Shown: positions 38,033 through 47,874 of the stretch, in pieces
Numbering within the stretch: position 1 is the first letter of the stretch
Layout of the letters: each line of letters opens with the position of its first letter
Source: Polaromonas sp.
GTDB lineage: Bacteria; Pseudomonadota; Gammaproteobacteria; Burkholderiales; Burkholderiaceae_C
Direction of reading: 5' to 3'
DNA: 64,000 nt
Assembly: GCF_030680935.1 (NCBI RefSeq)
Contig: NZ_JAUXUP010000011.1
Coordinates: forward strand, 47,102-111,101
Notes under the pieces: model-generated
Seen by the model: only the letters and a program-made list of their open reading frames with translations
What the model was told of the DNA's origin: nothing
Database searches by the model: none
Translations under genes and position numbers: made by a program

Positions 38033-39280
38033 TCAGCGAAGGTTTTGTCGCAACAGAACCGGGTAGGCCCGGGCCATCCAGAGGTACATCAGCGCGCCAG
38101 CCAGCAGCGCGCCAGCGGCAATCTCCAGCGACAGCGTAAATCCTTCCACCAGCGTGCGGCTGCGTTGCAGCAACCAGGCCACCAGCGGCGGCCCCGCGAT
38201 CTGGCCGATGCCGTACAGCGCGGTCAGCAGCCCCATGTAGCTGGCGGCTGCAGCAGGCCGCAGGCGCCGCACCTCCTGCATGGCAAAAAACGTGATGGCG
38301 GTAAAAGGCAGGCCCAGCAGCATGCTGCCGAGGGCAAAACCAGCCAGAGTCGGACTCAGCAGGCTGGCGCCTATGCCCAGCGCCTGAATGACATAAGCCC
38401 CCGCCAGCAAGTAACGCCTGTCACCGGCGACCGGGATACGCGTGGCCAGCAGCGCCCCACAGACCACGCCCACGCCAAAAAGCGGCCAGAAGAAATCGAT
38501 CCAGCCCGAGCCCGGCATGGCCTGCCGCGCAATCACCGGCAAAAATGTGGCGGTGATGATGTAGCCAAAGCCCGCCAGCCCATAGGCCGAGGCCAACAAA
38601 AGCATTTGGGGACGCCCGGCTGGCGCCTCTTCGCGGACGGCCGGATTGGCCGAGGGGCCGCCTGCCACTGCACCCGCGCGGCTATCACGTTCACTGAACG
38701 TAGACCACACGATGCTTGTCAACAGCGCCGCCAGCACCCCGAAAATAAGCCAGCCGGCGGCAGCGGTCCATTGCAGCGCCACCATGCCGCTGGCCAGCAG
38801 CCCGCTGATGGCGATGCCCGCGCCCGGCCCGGCGTACATCACACCGCCCAGCGCCGGTGCGCCCAGCCGCGAAAGTTGGGCCAGACACCAGCCTGAGGTG
38901 TATACAAATACCAGCGCACTGGCCACACCTGCGGCAAAACGCAGCAGCGGCCAGGCCACAGGCAGTTGCAAGGCCATGCCCAGGGTCAACAAGGCGGTGG
39001 CAACCAGCCCGCCCCGCAGCCAGACCGTGGCCACCAGCGGCGGCAGAAAACCCAGGCGTTTCCAGATCCAGGGCTGAAAAGTGCACAGCAACGCACCGAC
39101 CAGGTAACCGAAATAATTGGCGCTGGCCAGCCAGCTGGCGCTTGGGAGATCAACCACGCCGTCGCTGAGCATCATCGGCAGCAGCGGCGTGAAGGCAAAG
39201 CGGCCAATACCCATGGCGGTGGCCAGCGCCAACAGGCCGGCCATGGCGATGGCCCAGTGCCCCACTGCGGCGCGGCTCAA
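38033..39280 (-). CDS. YbfB/YjiJ family MFS transporter
   Basis: AMGIGRFAFTPLLPMM ... ASWLASANYFGYLVGAL. Confidence 0.88.
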   Translation of the reverse strand: MSRAAVGHWAIAMAGLLALATAMGIGRFAFTPLLPMMLSDGVVDLPSASWLASANYFGYLVGALLCTFQPWIWKRLGFLPPLVATVWLRGGLVATALLTLGMALQLPVAWPLLRFAAGVASALVFVYTSGWCLAQLSRLGAPALGGVMYAGPGAGIAISGLLASGMVALQWTAAAGWLIFGVLAALLTSIVWSTFSERDSRAGAVAGGPSANPAVREEAPAGRPQMLLLASAYGLAGFGYIITATFLPVIARQAMPGSGWIDFFWPLFGVGVVCGALLATRIPVAGDRRYLLAGAYVIQALGIGASLLSPTLAGFALGSMLLGLPFTAITFFAMQEVRRLRPAAAASYMGLLTALYGIGQIAGPPLVAWLLQRSRTLVEGFTLSLEIAAGALLAGALMYLWMARAYPVLLRQNLR

Positions 39281-39978
39281 GGTTTGCTGCCCGGCGCCGC
39301 AGCGGATGCCGGAGCGGTTGCCGGGGATTGGGTCAGTGTGATGCGGCGGCGCAATTGCGCGGCAGCGGCGCCGTCACCACCCTTTTCTGCCAGCTGCAGT
39401 TGTACCCCCAGCCAAGCCAGCAGGGGGCGGCGCCAGCCCTGGCTGGACGCAGTGTCCACCGCCTGTTGCAACACGGCCGGGCTGGCCCGGCCAGCGCGGA
39501 ACATGACCGCAGCAGCCACCAGCTGAGACAAGGGGTCGCTGATGCCCTTGAGCGCCGCCACGTCGCCGCCGGTAGCCGCCGCGCGTTGCTGCGCAGGCAG
39601 CAAGGCGACGTCCTGCGCCTGTAGCTGCCCGGCCAGGTAGTCGGCATAGGCACGCTCGGCGGCGGGCGCATCGGGCCGCAAGGCTTCGAAGCCCGCACAA
39701 GGCTCCAGCACCAGGCTGGCGACACGGCTGGCGCAACGCAGCAGCTCGGCGCGCGCCACCAGGTCGACCCGGCCGGTGCTGGACAGTTCGGTGCGCGCAC
39801 GACCAAACTCCAGGGCCTCGACCCGTGAATTGCCCTCCAGGTAAGCGGCGACTGAACGTTCCATCGCGGTTTTGGCTTCGAGTTGCCAGTCTGGCACCTT
39901 GGGGCTGCTGCTGCAGGCGGAAAGCGCCAGTGCGACCAGCAGGGCTGGATACGGAATAGGGGTGAAGGGTGATCTCAT
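39277..39978 (-). CDS. Putative lipoprotein (hypothetical)
   Basis: Lipobox LALSACSSS; 4-bp overlap with MCE gene. Confidence 0.55.
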   Translation of the reverse strand: MRSPFTPIPYPALLVALALSACSSSPKVPDWQLEAKTAMERSVAAYLEGNSRVEALEFGRARTELSSTGRVDLVARAELLRCASRVASLVLEPCAGFEALRPDAPAAERAYADYLAGQLQAQDVALLPAQQRAAATGGDVAALKGISDPLSQLVAAAVMFRAGRASPAVLQQAVDTASSQGWRRPLLAWLGVQLQLAEKGGDGAAAAQLRRRITLTQSPATAPASAAAPGSKP

Positions 39979-40991
39979 GGCAGCTTGATCTCGGTGTCGC
40001 GGGCAAAGGGCCACTTGCGGTTGATCTCGTTGACCAGGCCATCCACCTTGCGCAGGCTGGACTCCACCTCGGCGCGCAGGGCACCCAGATCATCGGTAGC
40101 GGCCCTGGCGTTGGCTCCCACGGCCTGGGCCTCGACCAGCACGGCGTCAACTTTCTTCAGGCTGTTTCGCGCCTCGCCGAGCAAGGTGTTGAGCTGCACG
40201 ACTGTTGCGCGGGTTTCGGGCATCACGCCCTTGGGCCCGAACACCTGGGTGTCGGTCTTGGCTGCGAGGCCGTCGAGTTTGATCAACAGGGCATTGGTGC
40301 GGTCCAATGTGGCAATGAGTTTTTTGGCTTCAGCATCGTTGCCCAGAAGCACACTGAGCGCGCCGCCAGGGCCGTTGAGCCTGGTGGTCAGTTTCTGGAA
40401 ATTCGCCAGGCTGGCGCCAATCGCGCCCTCGCTGGCGGTCAGGTTGTTGAGGTTTTCGATCAGGTCTTTCGCCGCGGCAACCAGTTTGGGCACCTCGGCG
40501 CCAGCATCACCACGCAACACCTCTCGCACCGCGCCATCGGGCAACGGCGGATCCTTGAGCAGCCCGGTGTAGGCGCGGATGTTGGTGCTGCCCACCAGAC
40601 CGCGCACCAGGGTAAAAACGCTGGAGGTGCGCAGCCAGTGTGCATCTTTGGTCGGCACATCCACAATGATGCGGGCCTTGCCGTCCTCGCCCAGTTCGAT
40701 GCGTCGTACGCGGCCAATCGGAAAGCCGGAAAAAGTCAGGTCCATGCCCACCACCACACCTTCGGAGTCGTCGGACAGCAGCACCAGTTTCTGGGTGCTC
40801 TCAAATGCGCCGCGGGCATACAGCACATACAGTGCCGAACCCACCACCAGACAAGCCATGAAGGCCAGCAGCAGCACCGCCTTGAACTCCAGATTGGCGA
40901 CTTCGGGCATGCGCAGCGATGCACCTGAGCCGGTCGGCGGGAGGGACTTCGGGGATTCGCTTGGGTCCGGGAGGTTTTCAGGCTTCGTCAT
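39975..40991 (-). CDS. MlaD/MCE family protein
   Basis: VVVGMDLTFSGFPIGRVRRIELGEDGKARIIVDVP. Confidence 0.88.
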   Translation of the reverse strand: MTKPENLPDPSESPKSLPPTGSGASLRMPEVANLEFKAVLLLAFMACLVVGSALYVLYARGAFESTQKLVLLSDDSEGVVVGMDLTFSGFPIGRVRRIELGEDGKARIIVDVPTKDAHWLRTSSVFTLVRGLVGSTNIRAYTGLLKDPPLPDGAVREVLRGDAGAEVPKLVAAAKDLIENLNNLTASEGAIGASLANFQKLTTRLNGPGGALSVLLGNDAEAKKLIATLDRTNALLIKLDGLAAKTDTQVFGPKGVMPETRATVVQLNTLLGEARNSLKKVDAVLVEAQAVGANARAATDDLGALRAEVESSLRKVDGLVNEINRKWPFARDTEIKLP

Positions 40992-40996
40992 TTTGC

Positions 40997-41800
40997 TCAG
41001 TAGTAGTTACCCATCAGCGATACCACCTCAATCACCAGGATGACCGCAAACATGCGTACCAGCATGCGCAGCTCGGCGCTGGCGCGAAAGCGCGCTTCTA
41101 TCGGGTCATACAGCGCGGATGCCATGGGGATCAGCGACACTGCCAGGCTGAAAAACAGGGTTTTCAGAACAAATATCAGCGTCACATCGGGGTTGAAAAC
41201 CTGACCAAACAACCGGGTGTAGACCGGCACGCCTGACAGCGTGAATCCATAACTGGCGAGGTAAGCCATGACCAGCGCCACTACGCAGCTCAGTGCGGCC
41301 AGCGTGACGGTCGAAAAAATGCCGGCCGTGACACGCGGCAATACCTCGCGCCGCACCGGGTCCTGGCCGCGCTGCTGCATCGACTCCAGCACCCCCTGCT
41401 GGCGCAGCAGCGACAGCTCGACCCCGCTGGCAATGGCGCAGCGCAGCGCGACAAACATGGCTGCGGTCAGTGGAATCAGCTCCAGCACCAGGACCCGAAT
41501 CACCACCTGCAAGGCGTACTGTGAAAGCCCGTAGCTGAGCGCGGTGACAATCACGATGCGTGTGATCACCACCGTGACCAGCGCACACATGAGGGTGAAG
41601 CCCAGCAGATTGGGCGCAGTGTTGTGGTAGGTGTGCTGCGCCAGCACGCGGCGGTTGTCGCGGCCATAACTGGACGGCGACATGGCCAGCACCAGGATCA
41701 TGGCGCCGAGATACACCAGGCGCCACCAGCCGATCAGCCAGTTCTGTGCCTTGTGGTTCATTTCTGCCAGCGCGGCACGCTGGCCCGACAAAAGAGTCAT
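40997..41800 (-). CDS. MlaE-type ABC permease
   Basis: LIPLTAAMFVALRCAIASGVELSLL...PRVTAGIFSTVTLAALS; typical MlaE layout. Confidence 0.85.
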   Translation of the reverse strand: MTLLSGQRAALAEMNHKAQNWLIGWWRLVYLGAMILVLAMSPSSYGRDNRRVLAQHTYHNTAPNLLGFTLMCALVTVVITRIVIVTALSYGLSQYALQVVIRVLVLELIPLTAAMFVALRCAIASGVELSLLRQQGVLESMQQRGQDPVRREVLPRVTAGIFSTVTLAALSCVVALVMAYLASYGFTLSGVPVYTRLFGQVFNPDVTLIFVLKTLFFSLAVSLIPMASALYDPIEARFRASAELRMLVRMFAVILVIEVVSLMGNYY

Positions 41801-41829
41801 GGCCTCATGATAACTGTGAGCCGCGCGCC

Positions 41830-42258
41830 TCAGGCCAGCGGTCCGGCGTCCAGCGGCAGGGATCCGTTGGGGATGCCCTGCGATATCTGAAGCACCCGTG
41901 CGCCGTGCGCGATGCCTGCCTGGTCACCCTGCCACAACGCGCTGAGGTAGGCACGGTAGACCGGATGCCAGGCGCCGGTACCCTCCAGTGCGTCCGCGTT
42001 GCCTCCCACCGCGCACAGGCGCTCCAGATCGCCTGCCACCTCGGTGGCCAAGGTGCAGGCGGTGTTGATGACCTTGTCCGCATCGTCGTCATGCGGGCTC
42101 AGCGCTGACACGCCAAACAGCTCGAACACCCGGGCCAGCACGGCGCCGGCCTCGGCGTCAAAGACTTCCTGGCCGGAGACCGGGTCCGTCGTGCGCTCGG
42201 GAGGAAACGCGGCCTGCGCGGCAGCAGCCAGTAACTCGTCCCGGAACAATAGACTCAT
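41830..42258 (-). CDS. Hypothetical protein
   Basis: ORF starting MSLLFRDELLAAAAQ. Confidence 0.5.
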   Translation of the reverse strand: MSLLFRDELLAAAAQAAFPPERTTDPVSGQEVFDAEAGAVLARVFELFGVSALSPHDDDADKVINTACTLATEVAGDLERLCAVGGNADALEGTGAWHPVYRAYLSALWQGDQAGIAHGARVLQISQGIPNGSLPLDAGPLA

Positions 42259-42328
42259 GCGGATTCTCCATGATGGAGGCCCGCACCCTGCAGGCCCTGC
42301 AGCAGTATCGCGCAGAAGCGGCGGGCGC

Positions 42329-42739
42329 TCAGGCTGCAAGCGACGAACAGTAGGCCAGAAAGTCTGCCATTTCGGTCGCCTTGTCGAACACTGCATCGGC
42401 CCGCAGCGCCATGCACTGGCGCCGCCGGTCTTCAGTCAATTCACCGCTGAGAACCACCACGCGCTGGCCCGGTCGCCGGGTGGTACACCAGTTCAGCGCG
42501 CCAACCCCGCTGCCTTGCCTGAGGTGAAGGTCAACGACGGCCAGATCCCAGGCGCCATCGTTGGACGACAGCCAGCTGGTGGCGGAAACCTCGTTGTCGG
42601 CGTAAAAAAGCACATCCACCCCCGGTATCTCGCGCAGGGCGTCCAGAATCAGCTGGCGCAGGGCCACATTGTCTTCAATGACACACACCCTGAGCGACGG
42701 GCGGGCAGTTCCGACGCGTTGGCGTAGCGCTGTGTTCAT
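42329..42739 (-). CDS. Single-domain response regulator (REC)
   Basis: LRVCVIEDNVALRQLILDALR...WDLAVVDLHLRQGSG...RVVVLSGE. Confidence 0.85.
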   Translation of the reverse strand: MNTALRQRVGTARPSLRVCVIEDNVALRQLILDALREIPGVDVLFYADNEVSATSWLSSNDGAWDLAVVDLHLRQGSGVGALNWCTTRRPGQRVVVLSGELTEDRRRQCMALRADAVFDKATEMADFLAYCSSLAA

Positions 42740-43272
42740 GCCGACCCAGGACCAGGCGCGGAGCGGCGGGTACTGGAGGGAGTGGCTTTTTTGACCACGC
42801 TGATCTCGCCGCTGCTCTCCATGAAAGCCGAGGCCACTTCGCTCAGATCACTCACACCCTGCTCACGCAGTCTGGCCTGCAATTCTTCCACGGTGATCAA
42901 CTCCTGACGCATGTTTTTTCGCAGCATGCGGCCTTGAGTGACCAACAACAGTGGTGCCGGCTCCACGAATTTGCGCACTCGCGGGAAGTGGTAGCTGGCC
43001 CAGTCAAGGCCGAAGTTCCAGCCAGCTATGGTTGCAACAAGCAGGCAGCCTTCGGCGATAGATTCGTATGCGCCGGACATGGCGTTCTGTGAGGCGTCGG
43101 CAATCAGCACCAGCAGCAGCACGTCAGCGATGCCTATCGATCCGACGTCGCGGCGCAACCCAAAGCGGAACAACAGAAACAAGAACCAGTACATCACCGT
43201 CCCGCGAAGAACAATCTCCATCGGACTGACGTGAAACGAAAACAACGCGTCCAAATCCGGCAGGGTCATCAA
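42736..43272 (-). CDS. DUF421 (YetF-like) membrane protein
   Basis: TVMYWFLFLLFRFGLRRDVGSIGIADVLLLVLIADASQNAM. Confidence 0.88.
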   Translation of the reverse strand: MMTLPDLDALFSFHVSPMEIVLRGTVMYWFLFLLFRFGLRRDVGSIGIADVLLLVLIADASQNAMSGAYESIAEGCLLVATIAGWNFGLDWASYHFPRVRKFVEPAPLLLVTQGRMLRKNMRQELITVEELQARLREQGVSDLSEVASAFMESSGEISVVKKATPSSTRRSAPGPGSA

Positions 43273-43500
43273 AACTCCGGTAGGAAAGTCAAGGGATTCA
43301 TCAACGCGAGTGGTCGGCTGGCGAAAAACCAGCCCGGATCATGTCGGATGAATAATTTGCCCACAAAAGCACCTGTTAAGCCCCTGTTGTTGGCAAACAG
43401 GCAGGGTAAGTCGCCAGCGATCAGCGGCGTGTAGGAAAGGGATGAAGGGGCGGTAAGGCGGTCAGCCCAATGCGCCTGGCCAAGCCCGGATTCTTACAGA

Positions 43501-43556
43501 TAAAACCGCTTTCAGCCCTTAAGAGATAAGCGTAAGAAGCTCTCTTTTTGATAGCG
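43501..43556 (-). repeat. Dispersed repeat, diverged copy 9
   Basis: RC: CGCTATCAAAAAGAGAGCTTCTTACGCTTATCTCTTAAGGGCTGAAAGCGG. Confidence 0.65.
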
Positions 43557-43568
43557 ACCGCAAGGTTC

Positions 43569-44435
43569 CTAGACAGTACCTGCGGAAGTGCGGCGATGGG
43601 CCATGGCTTGCCCCAAGCGGACTGGGCCACCCGGCGCCCACGCGGGGTTGAAGTGGCAGGGCCCCTGAGGGAAAAGCAACACCACGGTGGAACCCAGCAA
43701 AAAGCGGCCCATTTCATCGCCCTGCGCCAGGTGCACCGCCTGCTGCCCTTCATAACGCCAGTCGCGCACTTCTCTGGTTCTGGGCGGGTTCACCACGCCG
43801 TGCCAGACCGTGGCCATGCTGCCCACAATGGTGGCGCCTACCAACACCAGCACAAACGGCCCCAGCACCGACTCAAACACACAGACCACACGCTCATTGC
43901 GCGCAAACAGGCCTGGCACGCCCCGGGCAGTGGCCGGATTGACCGAGAACAGCTCGCCCGGCACATAAATCATGCGAGTCAGACGCCCGGCTGCGGGCAT
44001 GTGGATGCGGTGGTAGTCACGCGGGCTCAGGTAAATCGTCGCGAAGCTGCCGTTGTCAAACTGCGCCGCCAGCGCACGGTCGCCACCGACCAGCGCGGTG
44101 GTGGAGTAGTGGTGCCCCTTGGCCTGAAAAACCTGATCACCTTCGATCTGGCCAAACTGACTCAGCGCACCGTCCACCGGGCAGATCAGGTCGGCCTGCG
44201 CCAGCGGGCGCGCGCCGGGCTTGAGCGCCCGCGTGAAAAAATCATTGAAGCTGGGGTAGCTGGTGATGTCCGGATTGGCGGCCTCTGTCATGTCGACGCC
44301 GTACTTGCCGACAAACCAGCGGATGATGCGCGTGGTGACTGCACCGCCGCGCATGCCGGCAATGTGGCTGCCAAACTCGGTCAGCGCCTGCTTGGGCAGG
44401 AGGTATTGCAGAAATACATCAAATCGTTCGGACAC
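43569..44435 (-). CDS. psd: Phosphatidylserine decarboxylase proenzyme
   Basis: FFTRALKPGARPL...SPRDYHRIHMPAAG...GATIVGSMATVW. Confidence 0.92.
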   Translation of the reverse strand: MSERFDVFLQYLLPKQALTEFGSHIAGMRGGAVTTRIIRWFVGKYGVDMTEAANPDITSYPSFNDFFTRALKPGARPLAQADLICPVDGALSQFGQIEGDQVFQAKGHHYSTTALVGGDRALAAQFDNGSFATIYLSPRDYHRIHMPAAGRLTRMIYVPGELFSVNPATARGVPGLFARNERVVCVFESVLGPFVLVLVGATIVGSMATVWHGVVNPPRTREVRDWRYEGQQAVHLAQGDEMGRFLLGSTVVLLFPQGPCHFNPAWAPGGPVRLGQAMAHRRTSAGTV

Positions 44436-44499
44436 GCGAGCTCACTGTGTGGTCTGGAAAGCGCCCATTCTATCGGCGCCCCTCTGACCAGCTATGAAC

Positions 44500-45651
44500 T
44501 CACTGTGGCTGCAGGCGTATCAGACCGCCCTGCGGGCTGTCGGTCAACACATACAGCAAGCCGTCTGGCCCCTGCCGTACGTCACGAATGCGGCCAGCGC
44601 CTTCCAGCAGCTTGTGCTCGCGCATCACTTTGCCCTTGAAGGGCTGGGCGAGCTCAATGCGGTTCAGGTAGCCAAACTTGAGCGAGCCAACAAACAGGTT
44701 GCCCTGCCAGTTCCTGCCGTATTTCTCGCTGGTCAAAAACGTCATGCCCGAGGGCGCGATCGACGGCACCCAGTAGTGCAGCGGCTGCTCCAGCCCAGCC
44801 CTGCTGGTGAGACCCTCGCCGATCTTGCCGCCGCCGTAGTTCTCGCCATAGGTGATCAACGGCCAGCCGTAATTGCGGCCAGCCTGTGGCAGATTGATCT
44901 CGTCACCACCCTGGGGGCCGTGTTCATGCGTCCAGTAAGTACCGTCGGGTGCCAGCGCTGCGCCCTGCATGTTGCGGTGGCCGTAGCTCCATATCTCTGG
45001 CAAGGCGCCGGCGCGGCCTGCAAAGGGGTTGTCCGGAGGCACACTGCCGTCTTTGTTGATGCGCACCACCTTGCCATGGTGGTTGTCGAGTTGTTGCGCA
45101 TCCTGCATGCGGGAATAACGATCGCCCAGCGTCAGAAAAAGCGTCCCATCGGACTTGCCGTCTCTTTGAGCCTCGACAATACGGCAGCCAAAATGCGCGC
45201 TGCTGGCAAATTTCGGTTTCTGGCTGAAGATCACCTGCACATCGTCCAGCCGGCTGTTGTCGGTTGCCAGCGTGGCACGCGCCAAGGCCGTGCTGTTGCC
45301 GCCGCCAGAAGCCGCTGCCTCGGAAAAGCAGAAGTAAATCCGGCGATTGCTGGCAAAGCCGCTATCGGTGATGACATCGAGCAAACCGCCCTGCCCGCCG
45401 GCATCAATCGCCGGCAGCCCCGGCAGCGGTGTGCCCAGCCTGCCGTCGGCTTCAATCACCCGCATGCGGCCAGGCCGCTCGGTCACCAGAAAACGCCCCT
45501 GCGGCAAAAAGGCCACTGCCCAGGGGTTTTGCAAACCTCCGGCAAGCGTCTCGGCGCGCACGCCCTGGGCTTTGACGGGGAGTCCCCAAAAAGCAACGAT
45601 CGCTACAAAAAATATAGCTGCGCGCGCACGGTACACAAGGGCTGGGGGCAT
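44500..45651 (-). CDS. PQQ-dependent sugar dehydrogenase (soluble aldose type)
   Basis: LQNPWAVAFLPQGRFLVTERPGRM; YGHRNMQGAALAPDGTYWTHEHGPQGGDEIN; AGGAG RBS before MPPALVY. Confidence 0.9.
   Translation of the reverse strand: MPPALVYRARAAIFFVAIVAFWGLPVKAQGVRAETLAGGLQNPWAVAFLPQGRFLVTERPGRMRVIEADGRLGTPLPGLPAIDAGGQGGLLDVITDSGFASNRRIYFCFSEAAASGGGNSTALARATLATDNSRLDDVQVIFSQKPKFASSAHFGCRIVEAQRDGKSDGTLFLTLGDRYSRMQDAQQLDNHHGKVVRINKDGSVPPDNPFAGRAGALPEIWSYGHRNMQGAALAPDGTYWTHEHGPQGGDEINLPQAGRNYGWPLITYGENYGGGKIGEGLTSRAGLEQPLHYWVPSIAPSGMTFLTSEKYGRNWQGNLFVGSLKFGYLNRIELAQPFKGKVMREHKLLEGAGRIRDVRQGPDGLLYVLTDSPQGGLIRLQPQ
45602..45650 (+). repeat. Dispersed repeat, copy 10 (encodes the N-terminus of the PQQ dehydrogenase on the minus strand)
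   Basis: gctacaaaaaatatagctgcgcgcgcacggtacacaagggctggggg. Confidence 0.8.
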
Positions 45652-45792
45652 AACTGACTCCTGAGAATGAAAGAATCGCCTCACCTTCCGGTCAAGCTTG
45701 CAAATATGCCATTGCACGGGTAAATGAGCCAGTCCAGGGGCTTTCAGGTCGGGGGCGATTTCAATCAGGATCGATCTTGTTGTTCTAAATCG

Positions 45793-45813
45793 TTACAAAT
45801 CAACAGTTTGTAA
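45793..45813. promoter_or_regulatory. Dyad upstream of NlpC/P60 gene
   Basis: TTACAAA-tcaacag-TTTGTAA perfect inverted repeat. Confidence 0.4.
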
Positions 45814-45874
45814 AGGTAATCTAGAAAAAACTTTAGCTTGACGTAGGACAAGTCCTTCAAGTAACCTAGCGGCC

Positions 45875-46423
45875 ATGCGTTTCACCCTGGTTCTCACCAC
45901 TTTCCTGCTCGCCGCCAGCGCCCATGCTGCGCCGGGTCAGGCAGGCGACGACATGGACAAGTTTCTTGCCGACAAAGGGTTGCTGAACCGCCTGGATCAG
46001 GTGCGCCAGTCGGTGGGCCACAAGGCGTCTGAGCTGGTGGTCAACGCCATGGGTTTTCTGGGCGTACCGTACCGGCGCGGCGGCAATTCGGCAGAAACCG
46101 GATTTGATTGCAGCGGTTTTGTGGTTGCCATGTACGAACAGACGATCGGGCTGGTTCTGCCACGCCGCGCAGAGCAGCAAGCCGCAGCGACGCAAAACAT
46201 CGATAAAAATGACCTGCAGCCTGGCGATCTGGTGTTCTTCAACACCCTGAAACGCACCTTCAGCCATGTCGGCATCTACGTCGGCGATGGCAAGTTCATC
46301 CACTCCCCCAAACCGGGTGCTGAAGTTCGGGTGGAAAGCATGGGCGTGGCCTACTGGGCACGCCGCTTTGATGGCGCCCGCCGCGTGACCAATGTGTCGG
46401 CCGCCCCGGCCTCCGGCGAATAA
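45875..46423 (+). CDS. NlpC/P60 (C40) family peptidase
   Basis: FLGVPYRRGGNSAETGFDCSGFV...FSHVGIYVGDGKFIHSP. Confidence 0.92.
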   Translation: MRFTLVLTTFLLAASAHAAPGQAGDDMDKFLADKGLLNRLDQVRQSVGHKASELVVNAMGFLGVPYRRGGNSAETGFDCSGFVVAMYEQTIGLVLPRRAEQQAAATQNIDKNDLQPGDLVFFNTLKRTFSHVGIYVGDGKFIHSPKPGAEVRVESMGVAYWARRFDGARRVTNVSAAPASGE

Positions 46424-46457
46424 GCAGGCCCTGCGCCCTGGGGGGCGTTAACCAGCA

Positions 46458-47456
46458 TTAGTCGGCCTTGACGCCGGCGTCCTTGATCACCTTGGCCCAT
46501 TTGGCGGTTTCGGCCGCGATGAAAGCGTCAAACTCTTCAGGCGAGCCGCCGGCGCCAAAAGTCCCCATCGCATCCAGACGCACGCGGGTTTCGTCGCTGC
46601 GGATGATGCGGCCAACCTCGTCCGACATGCGCTTGATGATGTCTTTGGGAGTAGCCGCAGGGGCCAACATGCCGGCCCAGGTACTGCCGGTAAAACCGGC
46701 AAAACCCTGCTCGATAAAGGTCGGCACATCCGGAACACCCGGCAGCCGGCGGTCACTGGCGACACCGATCAGCCTGACCTTGCCGGCCTTGCCCTGGTTG
46801 ATCAGCCCGGTGGCGGCATCAAAAAACAGCTGGATCTGCCCGCCCATCAGGTCCGTCAGCGCCGGCACAGCTCCCCGGTAGGGTATGTGCACCATGTATG
46901 TTTTGGTCAGGGATTTGAGCAGTTCGCTGGTCAGGTGCGCGGCCGAGCCGTTGCCCGACGAGCCAAAGCTGACCTTGCCGGGATTGGCCCGCGCATAGGC
47001 GATCAACTCTTTGGCGGTCTTGAAAGGTGCGTCGTTGTTGACGGCAGCCAGCAGCGGCGACACGCCCATCAGCGAGACACCGGTCAAATCCTTGCGTGGG
47101 TCGTAGGGCAACTTGGGGTAAAGCGTGGTGTTGGCGGCGTAGGCCGCAATCACCACCGCAAAGGTGCTGCCATCGGCCGGCGCCTTGGCCAGCATGTCCA
47201 CCCCGATGATGCTGTTGGCGCCCGGTTTGTTGTCAACCGTGACCGTTTGCTGCAAGCGATTTTGCAGGCCCACCTGCACAATGCGCGCCATCTGGTCGGT
47301 AAAACCGCCCGGCGTGTAAGGCACGATGATGCGAATCGGCTTGTTCGGCCAGGCCGGCTGGGCCAACAGCGGCGCGCATATTGAGGCTGCACCGGCGCTG
47401 ATGGCCAGGTTGAAGCGACGGCGTGAGAGGGAACGGGGGGACGTAAATTCAGTCAT
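46458..47456 (-). CDS. Bug/TctC family substrate-binding protein
   Basis: WPNKPIRIIVPYTPGGFTDQMARIV. Confidence 0.9.
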   Translation of the reverse strand: MTEFTSPRSLSRRRFNLAISAGAASICAPLLAQPAWPNKPIRIIVPYTPGGFTDQMARIVQVGLQNRLQQTVTVDNKPGANSIIGVDMLAKAPADGSTFAVVIAAYAANTTLYPKLPYDPRKDLTGVSLMGVSPLLAAVNNDAPFKTAKELIAYARANPGKVSFGSSGNGSAAHLTSELLKSLTKTYMVHIPYRGAVPALTDLMGGQIQLFFDAATGLINQGKAGKVRLIGVASDRRLPGVPDVPTFIEQGFAGFTGSTWAGMLAPAATPKDIIKRMSDEVGRIIRSDETRVRLDAMGTFGAGGSPEEFDAFIAAETAKWAKVIKDAGVKAD

Positions 47457-47874
47457 GGCTTCTCCAGAGGGGTGACCCATTCTGGGCCAGCCGCCGGTTA
47501 CCGGCCTAGCGGGTTTGTCCCGAAGCTGCCTGGCATGCAGGGCAGCGGTGACACCTGTGCGACGGCTGCGATTCTGCAGCGCAGAATCGAGCCTTCACGA
47601 CGGCTTCGCCCGGTACCCGGCTGCCGAGATGCCTGAGCTACTCGTGGGGAGGGCTCCTCTGTGCGCCGCGAGCCCGGTCGTTGTTGAAACCCTGTGGCAG
47701 CCCTTGGGGAGGGAGGCCAGAGCAACGAAGCCTGCACCGCCCTGCCACGCCGCTGCATCCAGCAGCATGTGCGGCATGGGGACCGCAGGGTTCACCACGC
47801 CCGCGCGCAAGCGACGTGTACCAACCCCACGGCCTCTCCAGTAAACTGAGGATGGCGAAAACTTCTGGTTCCAA

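Noticed and set aside
47500-47870. Possible extra gene between the Bug protein and the hydrolase-LuxR gene
   Set aside because: Only short low-quality ORFs on both strands; no RBS/domain support. Probably intergenic or a remnant.
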